From JAGDMS01 sp050015455 (GTDB lineage: Bacteria; Desulfobacterota; Binatia; HRBIN30), in contig JBEKBJ010000005.1 of assembly GCA_050015455.1 (NCBI GenBank), positions 1-64,000 on the forward strand: DNA of 64,000 nucleotides, in the 5' to 3' direction. The notes beneath the pieces were generated by a model that worked only from the letters and a program-made list of their open reading frames with translations, searched no databases and had not been told where the DNA came from. Position 1 is the stretch's first letter, and every line of letters begins with the position of its first letter. The position numbers and the translations under genes were made by a program. Of the stretch, positions 1 to 7,620 are shown one piece after another.

Positions 1-84
1 ATCGTCACCACGCTCACGCGCGTGTTCGGCGAGATCCGGAGCTCCCCCGACATCATCCGTCCCTACCTCGCTCCGTTTTGCTAG
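1..84 (+). CDS. 3' end of an unidentified protein
   Basis: Frame 1 is open from the window edge to a TAG at 82-84 and gives 27 residues ending SPDIIRPYLAPFC. The piece is too short to assign. It does not look like the C-terminus of a typical integron integrase. It lies just upstream of the cassette region, so it could belong to the host chromosome or to a mobile gene. Confidence 0.35.
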   Translation: MVTTLTRVFGEIRSSPDIIRPYLAPFC

Positions 85-129
85 CTATTATGTCTCTTTA
101 CTTATGCGCGCCTGTATAGGCGGCGAGTC

Positions 130-186
130 AGCCGTGGGGTTTGATACGGCCATGGTACGGCCACTATCCTTACTCAGCTGTTAGAC
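130..186 (+). other. Candidate integron attI-like recombination site
   Basis: The string GCCGTGGGGTTTGAT at 131-145 resembles the GCCGTGGGT...TTTGATG segment of class 1-type attI sites. The stretch ends in a GTTAGAC core at 180-186 that fits the GTTRRRY consensus. The first cassette gene starts 41 bases later. No integrase gene is visible in the window, so attI is only inferred; the core could instead close an earlier cassette. Confidence 0.35.
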
Positions 187-227
187 GTCCTTGAGGACTT
201 CGCTCATCCCGGGCAAACGTAGCAGAC

Positions 228-1133
228 ATGGAGCTTGGAAACGCTGCCATCGGAAACATCGCACGGATGATCTGCGGCGATGCCCCCTACACGATGTTCC
301 CCTACAGGAGCAGTTCCTACCTCACGGCATTCTTCAAAGGCCTCAACATGGACTATGTCCATGACGGCTCGACCCGATACTGGTGGGTGCGTGCTGTCCT
401 GGTCGAGCTCAACGGCCAACCGTCTCAGGATGAGCGAATGCCGAGCCCCGCCATCGCGAAGGTCATCGAACATCTCCTTCATCCCGATCATTTCGTTGGC
501 CACCAAGACAAGGACCAGTCCGCCTGTGTGGAGCGTGTGCGGGAAGCCTTGATGCCGTATCAGCTTGATCTGGAAATAGAATCGAGAACCCGTCGGGCTA
601 GGCTCGTCCCGCGACACGGCGAGTATATATCGACCGCGATCGAGGAACGTGAAGCCCGCCGGACCATCACCTTCACTCCCCTCGTATTCAAGGTTCCCGA
701 GGCATCGGTTCAGAACGCACAGGTCAGCGTGATGATGCCCTTCACTGCGGAGTTTGACGCTGTCTACGAAGCCATCCGCGAGGCATGTCGGGGAGTTCCC
801 TTGACGTGCTATCGCGCTGACGACATTTGGGTCAACAGCACGTTCATCCAGGACATCTTCGATTTGATCTTCACGTCGCGAATTGTCATCGTTGACTTCA
901 CTGGGCGGAATCCGAACGTGATGTACGAGACAGGCGTCGCTCACACCCTCGGCAAGGTAGTTGTTCCGATCACACAGTCATTGGACGACATCCCCTCGGA
1001 CCTGAAGCCGCATCGTGCGCTGAAGTACTTACCAAACGCGGAAGGACTGTCTGACCTCGCCGGCAAGCTGGAGAAGAGAATGCGGACGATCTTAGCCAAG
1101 GTCGACTCTGATGCACGCGACGCTGACGTCTAA
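228..1133 (+). CDS. AbiJ-NTD3-like / TIR-like defence protein (integron cassette)
   Basis: Probable abortive-infection protein of 301 residues. The first ~135 residues follow the AbiJ N-terminal type 3 pattern (RSSSYLTAFF, then LNG, VIEHLL, P..F, and a V..V..L end). Residues ~165-290 form a nucleotide-sensor/TIR-like Rossmann domain, with VSVMMPF, then CYRADD, IVIVDFTGRNPNVMYE and a GVAHTLGK helix. This architecture is typical of phage-defence effectors in which the TIR-like part binds or cleaves a nucleotide. The stop codon TAA lies inside the attC R'' core, as expected for a gene cassette. The biochemical activity is not known from sequence. Confidence 0.6.
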   Translation: MELGNAAIGNIARMICGDAPYTMFPYRSSSYLTAFFKGLNMDYVHDGSTRYWWVRAVLVELNGQPSQDERMPSPAIAKVIEHLLHPDHFVGHQDKDQSACVERVREALMPYQLDLEIESRTRRARLVPRHGEYISTAIEEREARRTITFTPLVFKVPEASVQNAQVSVMMPFTAEFDAVYEAIREACRGVPLTCYRADDIWVNSTFIQDIFDLIFTSRIVIVDFTGRNPNVMYETGVAHTLGKVVVPITQSLDDIPSDLKPHRALKYLPNAEGLSDLAGKLEKRMRTILAKVDSDARDADV

Positions 1134-1190
1134 CCAGCCGATCGAGACCGACGCCAAAGGAGGGCGCGGCTCATCGGCATAGCGTTAGGT
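1128..1190 (+). other. attC site of cassette 1
   Basis: GTCTAAC (1128-1134, RYYYAAC) and GTTAGGT (1184-1190, GTTRRRY) bound a 63 bp imperfect palindrome with inner arms GCCGAT and ATCGGC. It aligns almost base for base with the next attC at 1683-1746, so the two share one family. This is the hallmark of a chromosomal (sedentary) integron. Confidence 0.75.
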
Positions 1191-1196
1191 GGACCG

Positions 1197-1688
1197 TTGA
1201 AAGTTGACTTCGATCTACCGTTGCTCGAGGAGGTCCTTGCGCTTCTCGACCGCCACCTGACGCGCCTCGAGCACCACGCCGCGGTCGTCCCGGATCCCGA
1301 CGCGGAAGGAATCCTGGACAGCATGGAGCAAGTCGTCGGACTTGGGTTCGCAGCGTGCCAGACCTATCTCGTTGCACGTTCGGCCTTCATGGTGGCCTCA
1401 AAGTCCGACACGCTGGACCTCGGACCTGTCCATCGGTGTGGGCGGACCATCGTCGCGATCGTCAATGCAGCGGCGAACTACTGGAAGCATCATGACGAGT
1501 GGGCCGTCACTGCGTCCGGGGGACGCGCGCGCACGGAGGAAGTCATCGCCGCCTTGGGCGTCAGAGTATCCGAGTACACCGCGAGCAACGTTCTTTCCGA
1601 GCTGCTACGACCGTTGCCGGCGCGGTTCACAACACTGATCCCATTTCTGGTCCAGTGGAGCGACGCCCTTGACCCGACTACCACTTAA
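1197..1688 (+). CDS. Unknown cassette-encoded protein
   Basis: A 163-residue protein starting at TTG 7 bases after the preceding attC core and stopping (TAA) inside the next attC core. No family is recognised. It looks helical, with an acidic Leu-rich N-terminus (LLEEVLALLDRHL) and a middle helix with NAAANYWKHHDEW. It has no signal peptide or membrane segment. Its position between two matched attC sites defines it as an integron cassette gene, and such genes are often novel. The Asn-Tyr-Trp-Lys-His-His stretch recalls HEPN-like or ABI helices, but this is too weak to assign. Confidence 0.5.
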   Translation: MKVDFDLPLLEEVLALLDRHLTRLEHHAAVVPDPDAEGILDSMEQVVGLGFAACQTYLVARSAFMVASKSDTLDLGPVHRCGRTIVAIVNAAANYWKHHDEWAVTASGGRARTEEVIAALGVRVSEYTASNVLSELLRPLPARFTTLIPFLVQWSDALDPTTT

Positions 1689-1746
1689 CTTGCCGCTCCA
1701 GGCGACGGCGAAAGGCGCGCCGCGCCTCATCGGCAAGCCGTTGAGG
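1683..1746 (+). other. attC site of cassette 2
   Basis: ACTTAAC (1683-1689) and a near-consensus GTTGAGG (1740-1746; the last base is not a pyrimidine) flank arms TTGCCG and CGGCAA. The interior matches the attC at 1128-1190, including the shared CTCATCGGCA. The 3' edge abuts the IS1182-type end. Confidence 0.65.
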
Positions 1747-2103
1747 ATGTAGAAAAAGTCCGCGCACCCTGGTAAATCAAGGTCTCGCGGGTGTCACTCG
1801 ATGCCCGGGTGGCCGAGTGGTTGTGAGGGGCGGATGGCGCGGTACAAGCCGTACAACCTGAAGTAGGACAAGTTTTTGGCACTGAGCTACGCGTGTCAGG
1901 TGCAGCCGGGCTCGTTCGAGTACGCGCTCAACGAGATCATCGAGGAGCGCCTGGATCTGGGCGTGTTTGGGCCGCGCTACCGCAACGATGACACGGGACG
2001 GTTGGCGTTCGACCCGAAGGTGCTGCTCAAAATCGTGCTCTAAGGGTACTCGAAGGGCATGGTGTCGAGCCGCAAGCTGGAGGAGGCCTGCCGGCGCAAC
2101 GGG
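1737..2103 (+). mobile_element. IS1182-family element remnant, left end
   Basis: An untranslated IS end (1747-1833) plus the 5' quarter of a transposase. The same end (bases 1737 to ~1876) recurs in inverted orientation at 12239-12377. The right part of the element is absent. Confidence 0.65.
1834..2103 (+). pseudogene. IS1182-family transposase, 5' fragment with stops
   Basis: The reading frame from ATG 1834 gives MARYKPYNLK, then TAG (1864-1866), FEYALNEIIEERLDLGVF, FDPKVLLKIVL, then TAA (2041-2043) and GYSKGMVSSRKLEEACR. This is the diagnostic IS1182/IS1380-like transposase N-terminus. It has two in-frame stops and loses similarity near 2103, so no active enzyme is made. Confidence 0.75.
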
Positions 2104-2240
2104 AAAGATGGCGCACGCCGCCGCGTTTGTGGCATAGTGCCACCGGTCATGATTTCCGTACGCGTCGCAGCTCAAACGCTGAGACGTTGAGACGTTGACC
2201 GCAGCAGGTGGGGATCATCGATTCGCCAGTGGAGTGTACC

Positions 2241-3026
2241 ATGAAGATAAGCGGTACCGTTGCGATCGTTACCGGGGCATCTCGCGGGATCGGTCGCTGT
2301 TTAGCAGCGCACCTGGCCCGCCGGGGCGCCACTATTGCTTTGGTCGCCCGTGAGAGTCGCGCCCTGGAAGAAGCGGCGACGATTGCGCGGGAGGTGAGCC
2401 CGGGCAGCCTTGCGATCGCGACGGACATCACCAGCCAGGCGGCCGTAGGCAGCATGGTTCGCACAGTGCTCGATCACTTTGGGCGGGTCGACATCCTCGT
2501 GAATAATGCGGGTCGTGGTGCTTACGGACCCTTCTTGGACCTCGCACCGCAAACACTGGCCGAGGTTATGGCGGTGAACTTCTGGGGGACCGTTAACTGC
2601 ATACAGGCAGTGTTGCCGGGCATGATTGCGCGCCGGTCTGGCCACATCGTGAATCTCGGCGCTGTTGACGGAAAGTTCGCGGTGGCTGGCGACAGTGTCG
2701 GAGCATCGACCAAGTTCGCGGTGGTTGGCCTTTCAGAAGCCCTGCGGCTGGAGCTCGAACCGGTTGGCGTGCATGTCACCCTGGTAAATCCGGGAGCGGT
2801 AGACACGGAGTCGTTCCGTACCGATTTTGCGACGGCGCCGGTGAACGCTCGACGTGTCGTCGTTTCACCCGAGAGGGTTGCCTCCGCCGTTATCGACGCA
2901 ATCGAGCAAAACCGGAGCGAGGTTACCGTTCCCCGGTTTCTCGGCCTCGCGATTCTAGCCCGCTACCTTGTTCCCACCCTCTTCTGGCGGGTCGCTGCCC
3001 GCGCCTGCCCTAGCCCTTTGCATTGA
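2241..3026 (+). CDS. Short-chain dehydrogenase/reductase-like protein lacking catalytic Ser/Tyr
   Basis: A 261-residue classical SDR fold with the cofactor motif TGASRGIG, then DIT and NNAG. ATG 2241 is chosen because GGAG lies 7 bases upstream. The catalytic region reads LGAVDGKFAVAG...VGASTKFAVVG. The Lys is present, but the position four residues before it is Gly instead of Tyr, and the usual Ser of the I-S-S motif is Gly/Ala. The protein should bind NAD(P) but probably lacks normal oxidoreductase chemistry. It may be a regulatory or structural SDR relative. The sequence after the stop has a GCCTAAC core, so it may once have been in a cassette. Confidence 0.75.
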   Translation: MKISGTVAIVTGASRGIGRCLAAHLARRGATIALVARESRALEEAATIAREVSPGSLAIATDITSQAAVGSMVRTVLDHFGRVDILVNNAGRGAYGPFLDLAPQTLAEVMAVNFWGTVNCIQAVLPGMIARRSGHIVNLGAVDGKFAVAGDSVGASTKFAVVGLSEALRLELEPVGVHVTLVNPGAVDTESFRTDFATAPVNARRVVVSPERVASAVIDAIEQNRSEVTVPRFLGLAILARYLVPTLFWRVAARACPSPLH

Positions 3027-3320
3027 GGGTCCGAGCGCCTCGAGAGGCCGACGCCTAACAAATAGCGGTTTGGAGACGCCGAGCGCGCCGCGGCGCTGGC
3101 GGCGGGCACGACGGTGAAGTGCGCGAGCGCCTCTCCAAGGTGCGGTTGAACTGAGCCGCGCTGGCAGAGGCGGTTGGGTTCGTCGTCGAGGTTCCGCCCC
3201 TGGCTGACTATCGGCTTGCTTCTCCCCTGTCGCGGTCGCATACTCCGGGCGTGGCCGCCACCGTGGTGTACAGACAGATGATCCGGTGGCATCCCGATGA
3301 CCGCGTCGCAGGAGGCGCCC
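3027..3320. other. Intergenic region with an isolated attC-like core
   Basis: About 290 bases without a credible gene. GCCTAAC at 3053-3059 fits the RYYYAAC integron core, but no matching GTTRRRY partner follows. The rest shows nothing beyond GC-rich sequence and the ribosome binding site for the next gene. Confidence 0.35.
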
Positions 3321-4052
3321 ATGTACTGGCAGAAATGGTCAGACTTGCTGAAGCACGAGTTGAAGCTTGATACGGAACCCATCGCGGTGACCTTCACGGG
3401 GTCCGTGCCCGAAGGCGCGACCCCTCCTGAAGGCAAGGTTTCGGTGTGCCAGGCGTTGAAGCGGGCCAGTGAAGGCCGTGGCGTCACCATCACGGCCGAG
3501 ACCTGCGGTTGCCCGGGAGGTCTCGTGAGCCTCGGCCTCGGCCAGATGCCCGCCCAGGGCAAGGAGCGTCTCGTGGACTTCCTCGTCAACCGGGAGAAGC
3601 TCTGCTGCTCCCGCGCGGCGCTCTACCGCTTGCAGCATATCGTGGAGGCTCCCACCGGCATGGCGACCCACGTCTGCTTCGCCCCCCTAGCCAAGGCGGT
3701 CGCTCTGCCGGACCTCGTGGTCTTCGTCGGAAAGCCGGGATCCCTCCACCACCTCATCGCGTTCGCCGACTACTGGGAGGGCGGCTCCCTCACGGCCGAG
3801 CTGGCGGGCCCGGCGTGCCGCACCGGTATAGCCTACCCCGTCGTCTCGGGCCACATCGGCGTTTCGCTCCTCGACTTCGGGGCCCGCAGGCTGGCAGGCT
3901 TCGGTGAGGACCAGCTTCTCGTCGCCGTGCCGTTCTCCCGGATGATCGGCATCATGCACGCTTTCGACCACGGGCTTCACCGGCAACACGACCAGCGGCC
4001 CGATGCCATCGAGCGCCAGATCGACGAGCTTGGCCCGGTCGATCGGATCTGA
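3321..4052 (+). CDS. DUF169 family protein
   Basis: A 243-residue DUF169 protein. Typical family features are EPIAVTF near the N-terminus, the Cys-rich stretch KVSVCQAL...TAETCGCPGG, and REKLCCSRAALYRLQ. The start is ATG 3321 because AGGAGG sits 5 bases upstream; an in-frame ATG at 3297 has none. DUF169 proteins occur in anaerobes and uncultured proteobacteria, often near redox or C1 genes. The conserved cysteines suggest metal or cofactor binding, but no reaction is established. No obvious operon partner is adjacent. Confidence 0.75.
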   Translation: MYWQKWSDLLKHELKLDTEPIAVTFTGSVPEGATPPEGKVSVCQALKRASEGRGVTITAETCGCPGGLVSLGLGQMPAQGKERLVDFLVNREKLCCSRAALYRLQHIVEAPTGMATHVCFAPLAKAVALPDLVVFVGKPGSLHHLIAFADYWEGGSLTAELAGPACRTGIAYPVVSGHIGVSLLDFGARRLAGFGEDQLLVAVPFSRMIGIMHAFDHGLHRQHDQRPDAIERQIDELGPVDRI

Positions 4053-4196
4053 CGTCGGCGCGGCAGACCGCCGGGAGCCGCACTTCCTGCTGGAGAAGGT
4101 GAAGGAGGTTGTGACCGAGTGCCGCACCCGCTCGGCGGCCCACATCGTCCTCGGGGCCGCCGACTTGGTGTAGAGTTGGGACGGAGAGCAAGACGG

Positions 4197-4424
4197 ATGA
4201 TCCGAACCGTTGAAGCTGTGGCTGTGATCGATGAGCACGGTCACGTACGACTGCTGGAGCCGGTGCAGCTTCCGGCAGCGCGACGAGCACTGGTGACCAT
4301 CCCCGAGGAACGGCCGGGCGCCGGCATCGCCGAAAGTGCGCTGCTGAGCGAGGCAGCACTAACCGAAGATTGGAACCGGGCGGAGGAGGATGAAGCGTGG
4401 TCGCGCCTACAGCAGGTGCGGTAG
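4197..4424 (+). CDS. Type II antitoxin of a PemK/MazF-type pair
   Basis: A 75-residue protein with N-terminal VIDEHGHVRLLEPVQLP, a short strand-rich DNA-binding-type segment, and the acidic tail LLSEAALTEDWNRAEEDEAW typical of antitoxins paired with PemK toxins. It overlaps the start of the downstream toxin remnant by 28 bases, the usual toxin-antitoxin arrangement. The toxin is truncated, so this antitoxin is probably a relic without a partner here. Confidence 0.6.
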   Translation: MIRTVEAVAVIDEHGHVRLLEPVQLPAARRALVTIPEERPGAGIAESALLSEAALTEDWNRAEEDEAWSRLQQVR

Positions 4425-4567
4425 TCTTGGTCCGCTTTCCTTTTTCCGATCTGTCGGAGACGAAGCTGCGCCCGGCCGTTGTGCGTGCCGTGGCGACTGG
4501 ATACTGCGCCAGGTTACGAGCAAAGCATACGGGGCAACCGCGCAATCAAGCTGGAGGAGGCTTATGA
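4397..4567 (+). pseudogene. Truncated PemK/MazF-type toxin
   Basis: The GTG start follows GGAGGA, and the product begins like PemK endoribonucleases (GAVVLVRFPFSDLSETKLRPAVV). It then runs into unrelated sequence and stops at 56 residues, against about 110-130 for the family. The catalytic C-terminal half is missing. The last bases overlap the start codon of the following thioesterase gene, so the deletion joined the two loci. Confidence 0.6.
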
Positions 4568-4971
4568 TTAATCCTGACATCGTTGCCCATATCCGCAAAG
4601 ATGCGTATGCGAATTGGATAGGTGCCACGATAGAAGCAATAGACCGCGGCTACAGTCGTGTCTCGCTGGTGGTGACTGAGTCGATGCTGAATTTTCATGG
4701 CATGACGCATGGTGGGGTTGTGCTCGGTCTGGGAGACATTGCCTTTGCGGCGGCGAGTAATTCACATGGGCAAACGGCGGTCGCGCTCAACGTCAATACG
4801 ACTTTTCTTCGTGCGACGGGGGTCGGCGACCATCTCATCGCCGAAGCACAGGAAGTGAATCTAGGGGGTGCCACAGCGTTGTATGATATTGTGGTCACCG
4901 AAAAGAGCAGCCATCAACTGGTGGCGAAGAGTCAATCGATAGTCTATCGCAAACGCGAATCCTTTGTATGA
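4564..4971 (+). CDS. PaaI-type hotdog-fold acyl-CoA thioesterase
   Basis: A 135-residue hotdog thioesterase that probably hydrolyses aromatic or medium-chain acyl-CoA in the cytoplasm. The active-site helix reads FHGMTHGGVVLGLGDIAF, where the Asp is the family's catalytic acid, followed by AAASNS. The later strand NVNTTFLRATGVGD also matches PaaI. AGGAGG 4 bases before ATG 4564 supports the start. It stands alone; the phenylacetate pathway genes that normally accompany paaI are absent, so the substrate is open. Confidence 0.75.
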   Translation: MINPDIVAHIRKDAYANWIGATIEAIDRGYSRVSLVVTESMLNFHGMTHGGVVLGLGDIAFAAASNSHGQTAVALNVNTTFLRATGVGDHLIAEAQEVNLGGATALYDIVVTEKSSHQLVAKSQSIVYRKRESFV

Positions 4972-5189
4972 CGCGATGTGTTCTAGGGGGCGCCTGGCTA
5001 ACAACCGCATGCACCCAACCGCTGCGGGCATCGACGGGCGAGCGTGCAGAGCCAACACAGCGCACTGGCGACCGAGTTCGCATCCTCGTCTCATGGCTGA
5101 AAGCTGAGCACTGATGGCTCATCTCGGTTTGATCGCTGGCGGCACGGCGGTCTATGCTGCGCGGCGATCGCTAGCAGGAGGTGAGCGCG

Positions 5190-6302
5190 ATGGCGAGACA
5201 GGTGCTCGGCGGCAGGGATTCAGTGAAAGTCGCAGCGGTGCAGGCCGCGCCGGTGTTCATGGACACGCAGGCGACAGTGGAGAAGGCCTGCCGACTCATC
5301 AAGCAGGCAGGAACGGAACACGCCGATCTGGTCGCCTTCTCTGAAACCTTCATCCCCGGCTACCCGTGCTACTACACCGGCGGCTTCGACTCGCCCGCGC
5401 CCGAATGGCTGGACTACAACATCGCCCTACAGGACAACGCCATCGTGATTCCTGGCGACGAGACCGTGGCCCTCGGCGAGGCGGCTCGCCAGGCAGGCTG
5501 CTACGTCGTCATGGGCTGCAACGAGCTGGACGAGCGCCGCGGCAGCCGGACACTCTACAACACTCTTGTCTTCCTCGGCCGCGATGGCAGCGTACTCGGC
5601 AAGCACCGCAAGCTGATGCCGACCTACACCGAGCGCACCTACTGGGGCTGCGGCGACGGCACTGACCTGCGCGTCTTCGACACCGAGATCGGCAGCCTCG
5701 GCGGTCTCATCTGTTGGGAGCACCACATGATCCTGGCGCGGGCCGCCATGATCGAGCTGGGGGAAGAAATCCATGTCGCCGTGTGGCCTGGCACCTGGCG
5801 CGTCGGCGCGCGCATGGCGGAGGCGGAAACCGCGGCCGCCGGCGGCTGCGACCTGCATCCTGCTATTCGCGAGCACGCGTTCGAGGCGGGCGCCTTCGTC
5901 ATCAGCGTCAGTGGGCTAATGCGTGAACAAGACGTGCCGCGCCGCTGGGAACACATCCAGAGCAGCCCGCGCATGAACTTCGCTTGGGCGGTGGGCGGCA
6001 GCACCATCGTCTCCCCTATGAGCCAGTATCTCGTCGAGCCCGTGTTCAACGAGGAGACCATCATCTACGCCGAGTGCCCGGCCACCATGATCAAGGCGGC
6101 GAAGGTCCTCTTCGACAGCATCGGCCACTATTCACGCCCCGACGTCTTGCGCTTGCACGTCCGCCGTGAGCGCGCTGCAGAGCCGGCACTTTCGACGATG
6201 CCGCCTCGTGACCTGCTGCGCCGTATCGCCGACACCTACGAAATCAGTGAAGAAACTCTCGCCGCTATCGTTGCCGAGCTTCAAAAGGCATCAAGAGGAT
6301 GA
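5190..6302 (+). CDS. Nitrilase (carbon-nitrogen hydrolase)
   Basis: A 370-residue aliphatic-type nitrilase converting a nitrile to a carboxylic acid and ammonia. The Glu-Lys-Cys triad is visible: Glu52 in SETFIPGYP, Lys141 in KHRKLMPTYTERTYWG, and Cys175 in GGLICWEHHM. The CWE motif followed by HVAVWPGTW is characteristic of true nitrilases rather than amidases. ATG 5190 is preferred since AGGAGG (5176-5181) is 8 bases upstream; the in-frame GTG at 5181 overlaps that site. It is a single gene with no linked nitrile hydratase or transporter. The upstream gap (4972-5189) contains a GCTAACAACCGC string reminiscent of an attC half site. Confidence 0.88.
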   Translation: MARQVLGGRDSVKVAAVQAAPVFMDTQATVEKACRLIKQAGTEHADLVAFSETFIPGYPCYYTGGFDSPAPEWLDYNIALQDNAIVIPGDETVALGEAARQAGCYVVMGCNELDERRGSRTLYNTLVFLGRDGSVLGKHRKLMPTYTERTYWGCGDGTDLRVFDTEIGSLGGLICWEHHMILARAAMIELGEEIHVAVWPGTWRVGARMAEAETAAAGGCDLHPAIREHAFEAGAFVISVSGLMREQDVPRRWEHIQSSPRMNFAWAVGGSTIVSPMSQYLVEPVFNEETIIYAECPATMIKAAKVLFDSIGHYSRPDVLRLHVRRERAAEPALSTMPPRDLLRRIADTYEISEETLAAIVAELQKASRG

Positions 6303-6435
6303 ATTGTGGGGTGCCCTGAAGGCGGAACAAATCCTAACCGGTGCGTCGATGTTTTTCGTTTGACTGACTCTCCGCACGCCGGCTACTGTATCAGCAGTAG
6401 CGTTGAATTCCCTCGCAACAAGAGAGGCACCAACC

Positions 6436-7515
6436 ATGAGTGACGACATCTATCGCAGGCTTGCCAACGTGCTCGATACCCTGCCCAATGGGTTCCCTTC
6501 CACGCCGAACGGCCTCGAAATCAAGATTCTGAAGAAGATATTCACGCCCGATGAGGCTGAGCTGTTCTGTGACCTGAAGTTGAGCTTGGAAACCGCGGGA
6601 CAGATTGCTCAGCGTACGAACCGCCCTCTGGACGGCTTAGAGGCAAAGCTGACCTCGATGGCGAAGCGGGGCGAGGTTCTGGGCATCGACTTCGGTGGGA
6701 CCAAGTTGTTCGCGATGATTCCCTGGGCGGTCGGAATCTACGAGTATCAAATCGGCCGCATGGACCGCGAGTTCTGCGAGCTGTGTGAGGAGTACCGCAT
6801 GTATTTCGGGCCGCAGTTGCTCGGGCTGCAGCCGCAAATCATGCAGACCGTCGCCATCGAGGAGGACATCCCCACCACGCACCAGGCGCTGCCGTACCAG
6901 CAGGTCTCCTCCATCATTGAGAAGGGCGCCGCGTTTTGGGTTAACGAATGTATCTGCAAGAAGGAACGCGGAATGATGGGCACGCCGTGCACGAAGCCCC
7001 ACGACGTGTGCCTGGCGATCGGTCCTGTGGCGGGAGCCGATTTGATCCTCGAATGGGGACGGTCGATTTCCAAGCAGGAAGCCTACGAGCTGTTACACCA
7101 GGCCGAGGAGGCCGGGCTCGTGCATCTGGCCAGCAACGTGGCGAGCGGCCACACCTTCATCTGCAACTGCTGCGAGTGTTGTTGCCTGGTGTTGCGGACG
7201 ATGAACGAATTCGGTCTCACCGGTGTCATCAACTCTTACTTCTACGCCGAGATCGAAGAGGATGACTGCAACAACTGCGGCATTTGCCTGGAGGAGCGCT
7301 GTCAGGTCAAGGCCATCGAAAATGTTGACGACATCTACAGGGTCATCAAGGAAAGATGCATCGGATGCGGCCTCTGCGTAACGGAGTGCCCGACCGACGC
7401 GATCAGGCTCGTCCCCAAGCCGCCGGCAGAGATCACGGTGCCCCCAAACGACGTGGATGCTTGGAACGAAGAACGCGCGCGGCAGCGCGGCATCGACTAC
7501 CGCACTTACAGATAA
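6436..7515 (+). CDS. Ferredoxin-domain iron-sulfur protein
   Basis: A 359-residue soluble protein. The N-terminal ~90 residues resemble a winged-helix module (LETAGQIAQRTNRPLDGLEAKL...MAKRGEV). The middle is rich in cysteines (NECICKKE, PCTKPHDVC, FICNCCECCCL). The C-terminus has two 4Fe-4S motifs, CNNCGICLEERC and CIGCGLCVTECPTDAI; the first lacks the usual final Cys-Pro. Such proteins are common in anaerobes and probably relay electrons, but the redox partner is unknown. ATG 6436 is chosen because AGAGAGG is nearby; an in-frame start at 6403 lacks a binding site. Confidence 0.75.
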   Translation: MSDDIYRRLANVLDTLPNGFPSTPNGLEIKILKKIFTPDEAELFCDLKLSLETAGQIAQRTNRPLDGLEAKLTSMAKRGEVLGIDFGGTKLFAMIPWAVGIYEYQIGRMDREFCELCEEYRMYFGPQLLGLQPQIMQTVAIEEDIPTTHQALPYQQVSSIIEKGAAFWVNECICKKERGMMGTPCTKPHDVCLAIGPVAGADLILEWGRSISKQEAYELLHQAEEAGLVHLASNVASGHTFICNCCECCCLVLRTMNEFGLTGVINSYFYAEIEEDDCNNCGICLEERCQVKAIENVDDIYRVIKERCIGCGLCVTECPTDAIRLVPKPPAEITVPPNDVDAWNEERARQRGIDYRTYR

Positions 7516-7620
7516 CGCCCTTTCAGCGGCGCCTGGCAGTTCATGGGGCTGCCGCTGGCTCGCGATGCGCAGGCTTGAACCGGACCATCGTCCGGAGTCC
7601 CGAGAAAAGTGGACCTACTG

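Noticed and set aside
4972..5189. attC site with GCTAACAACCGC core
   Set aside because: The left core is not RYYYAAC (the second base is G) and no right core or matching arm was found.
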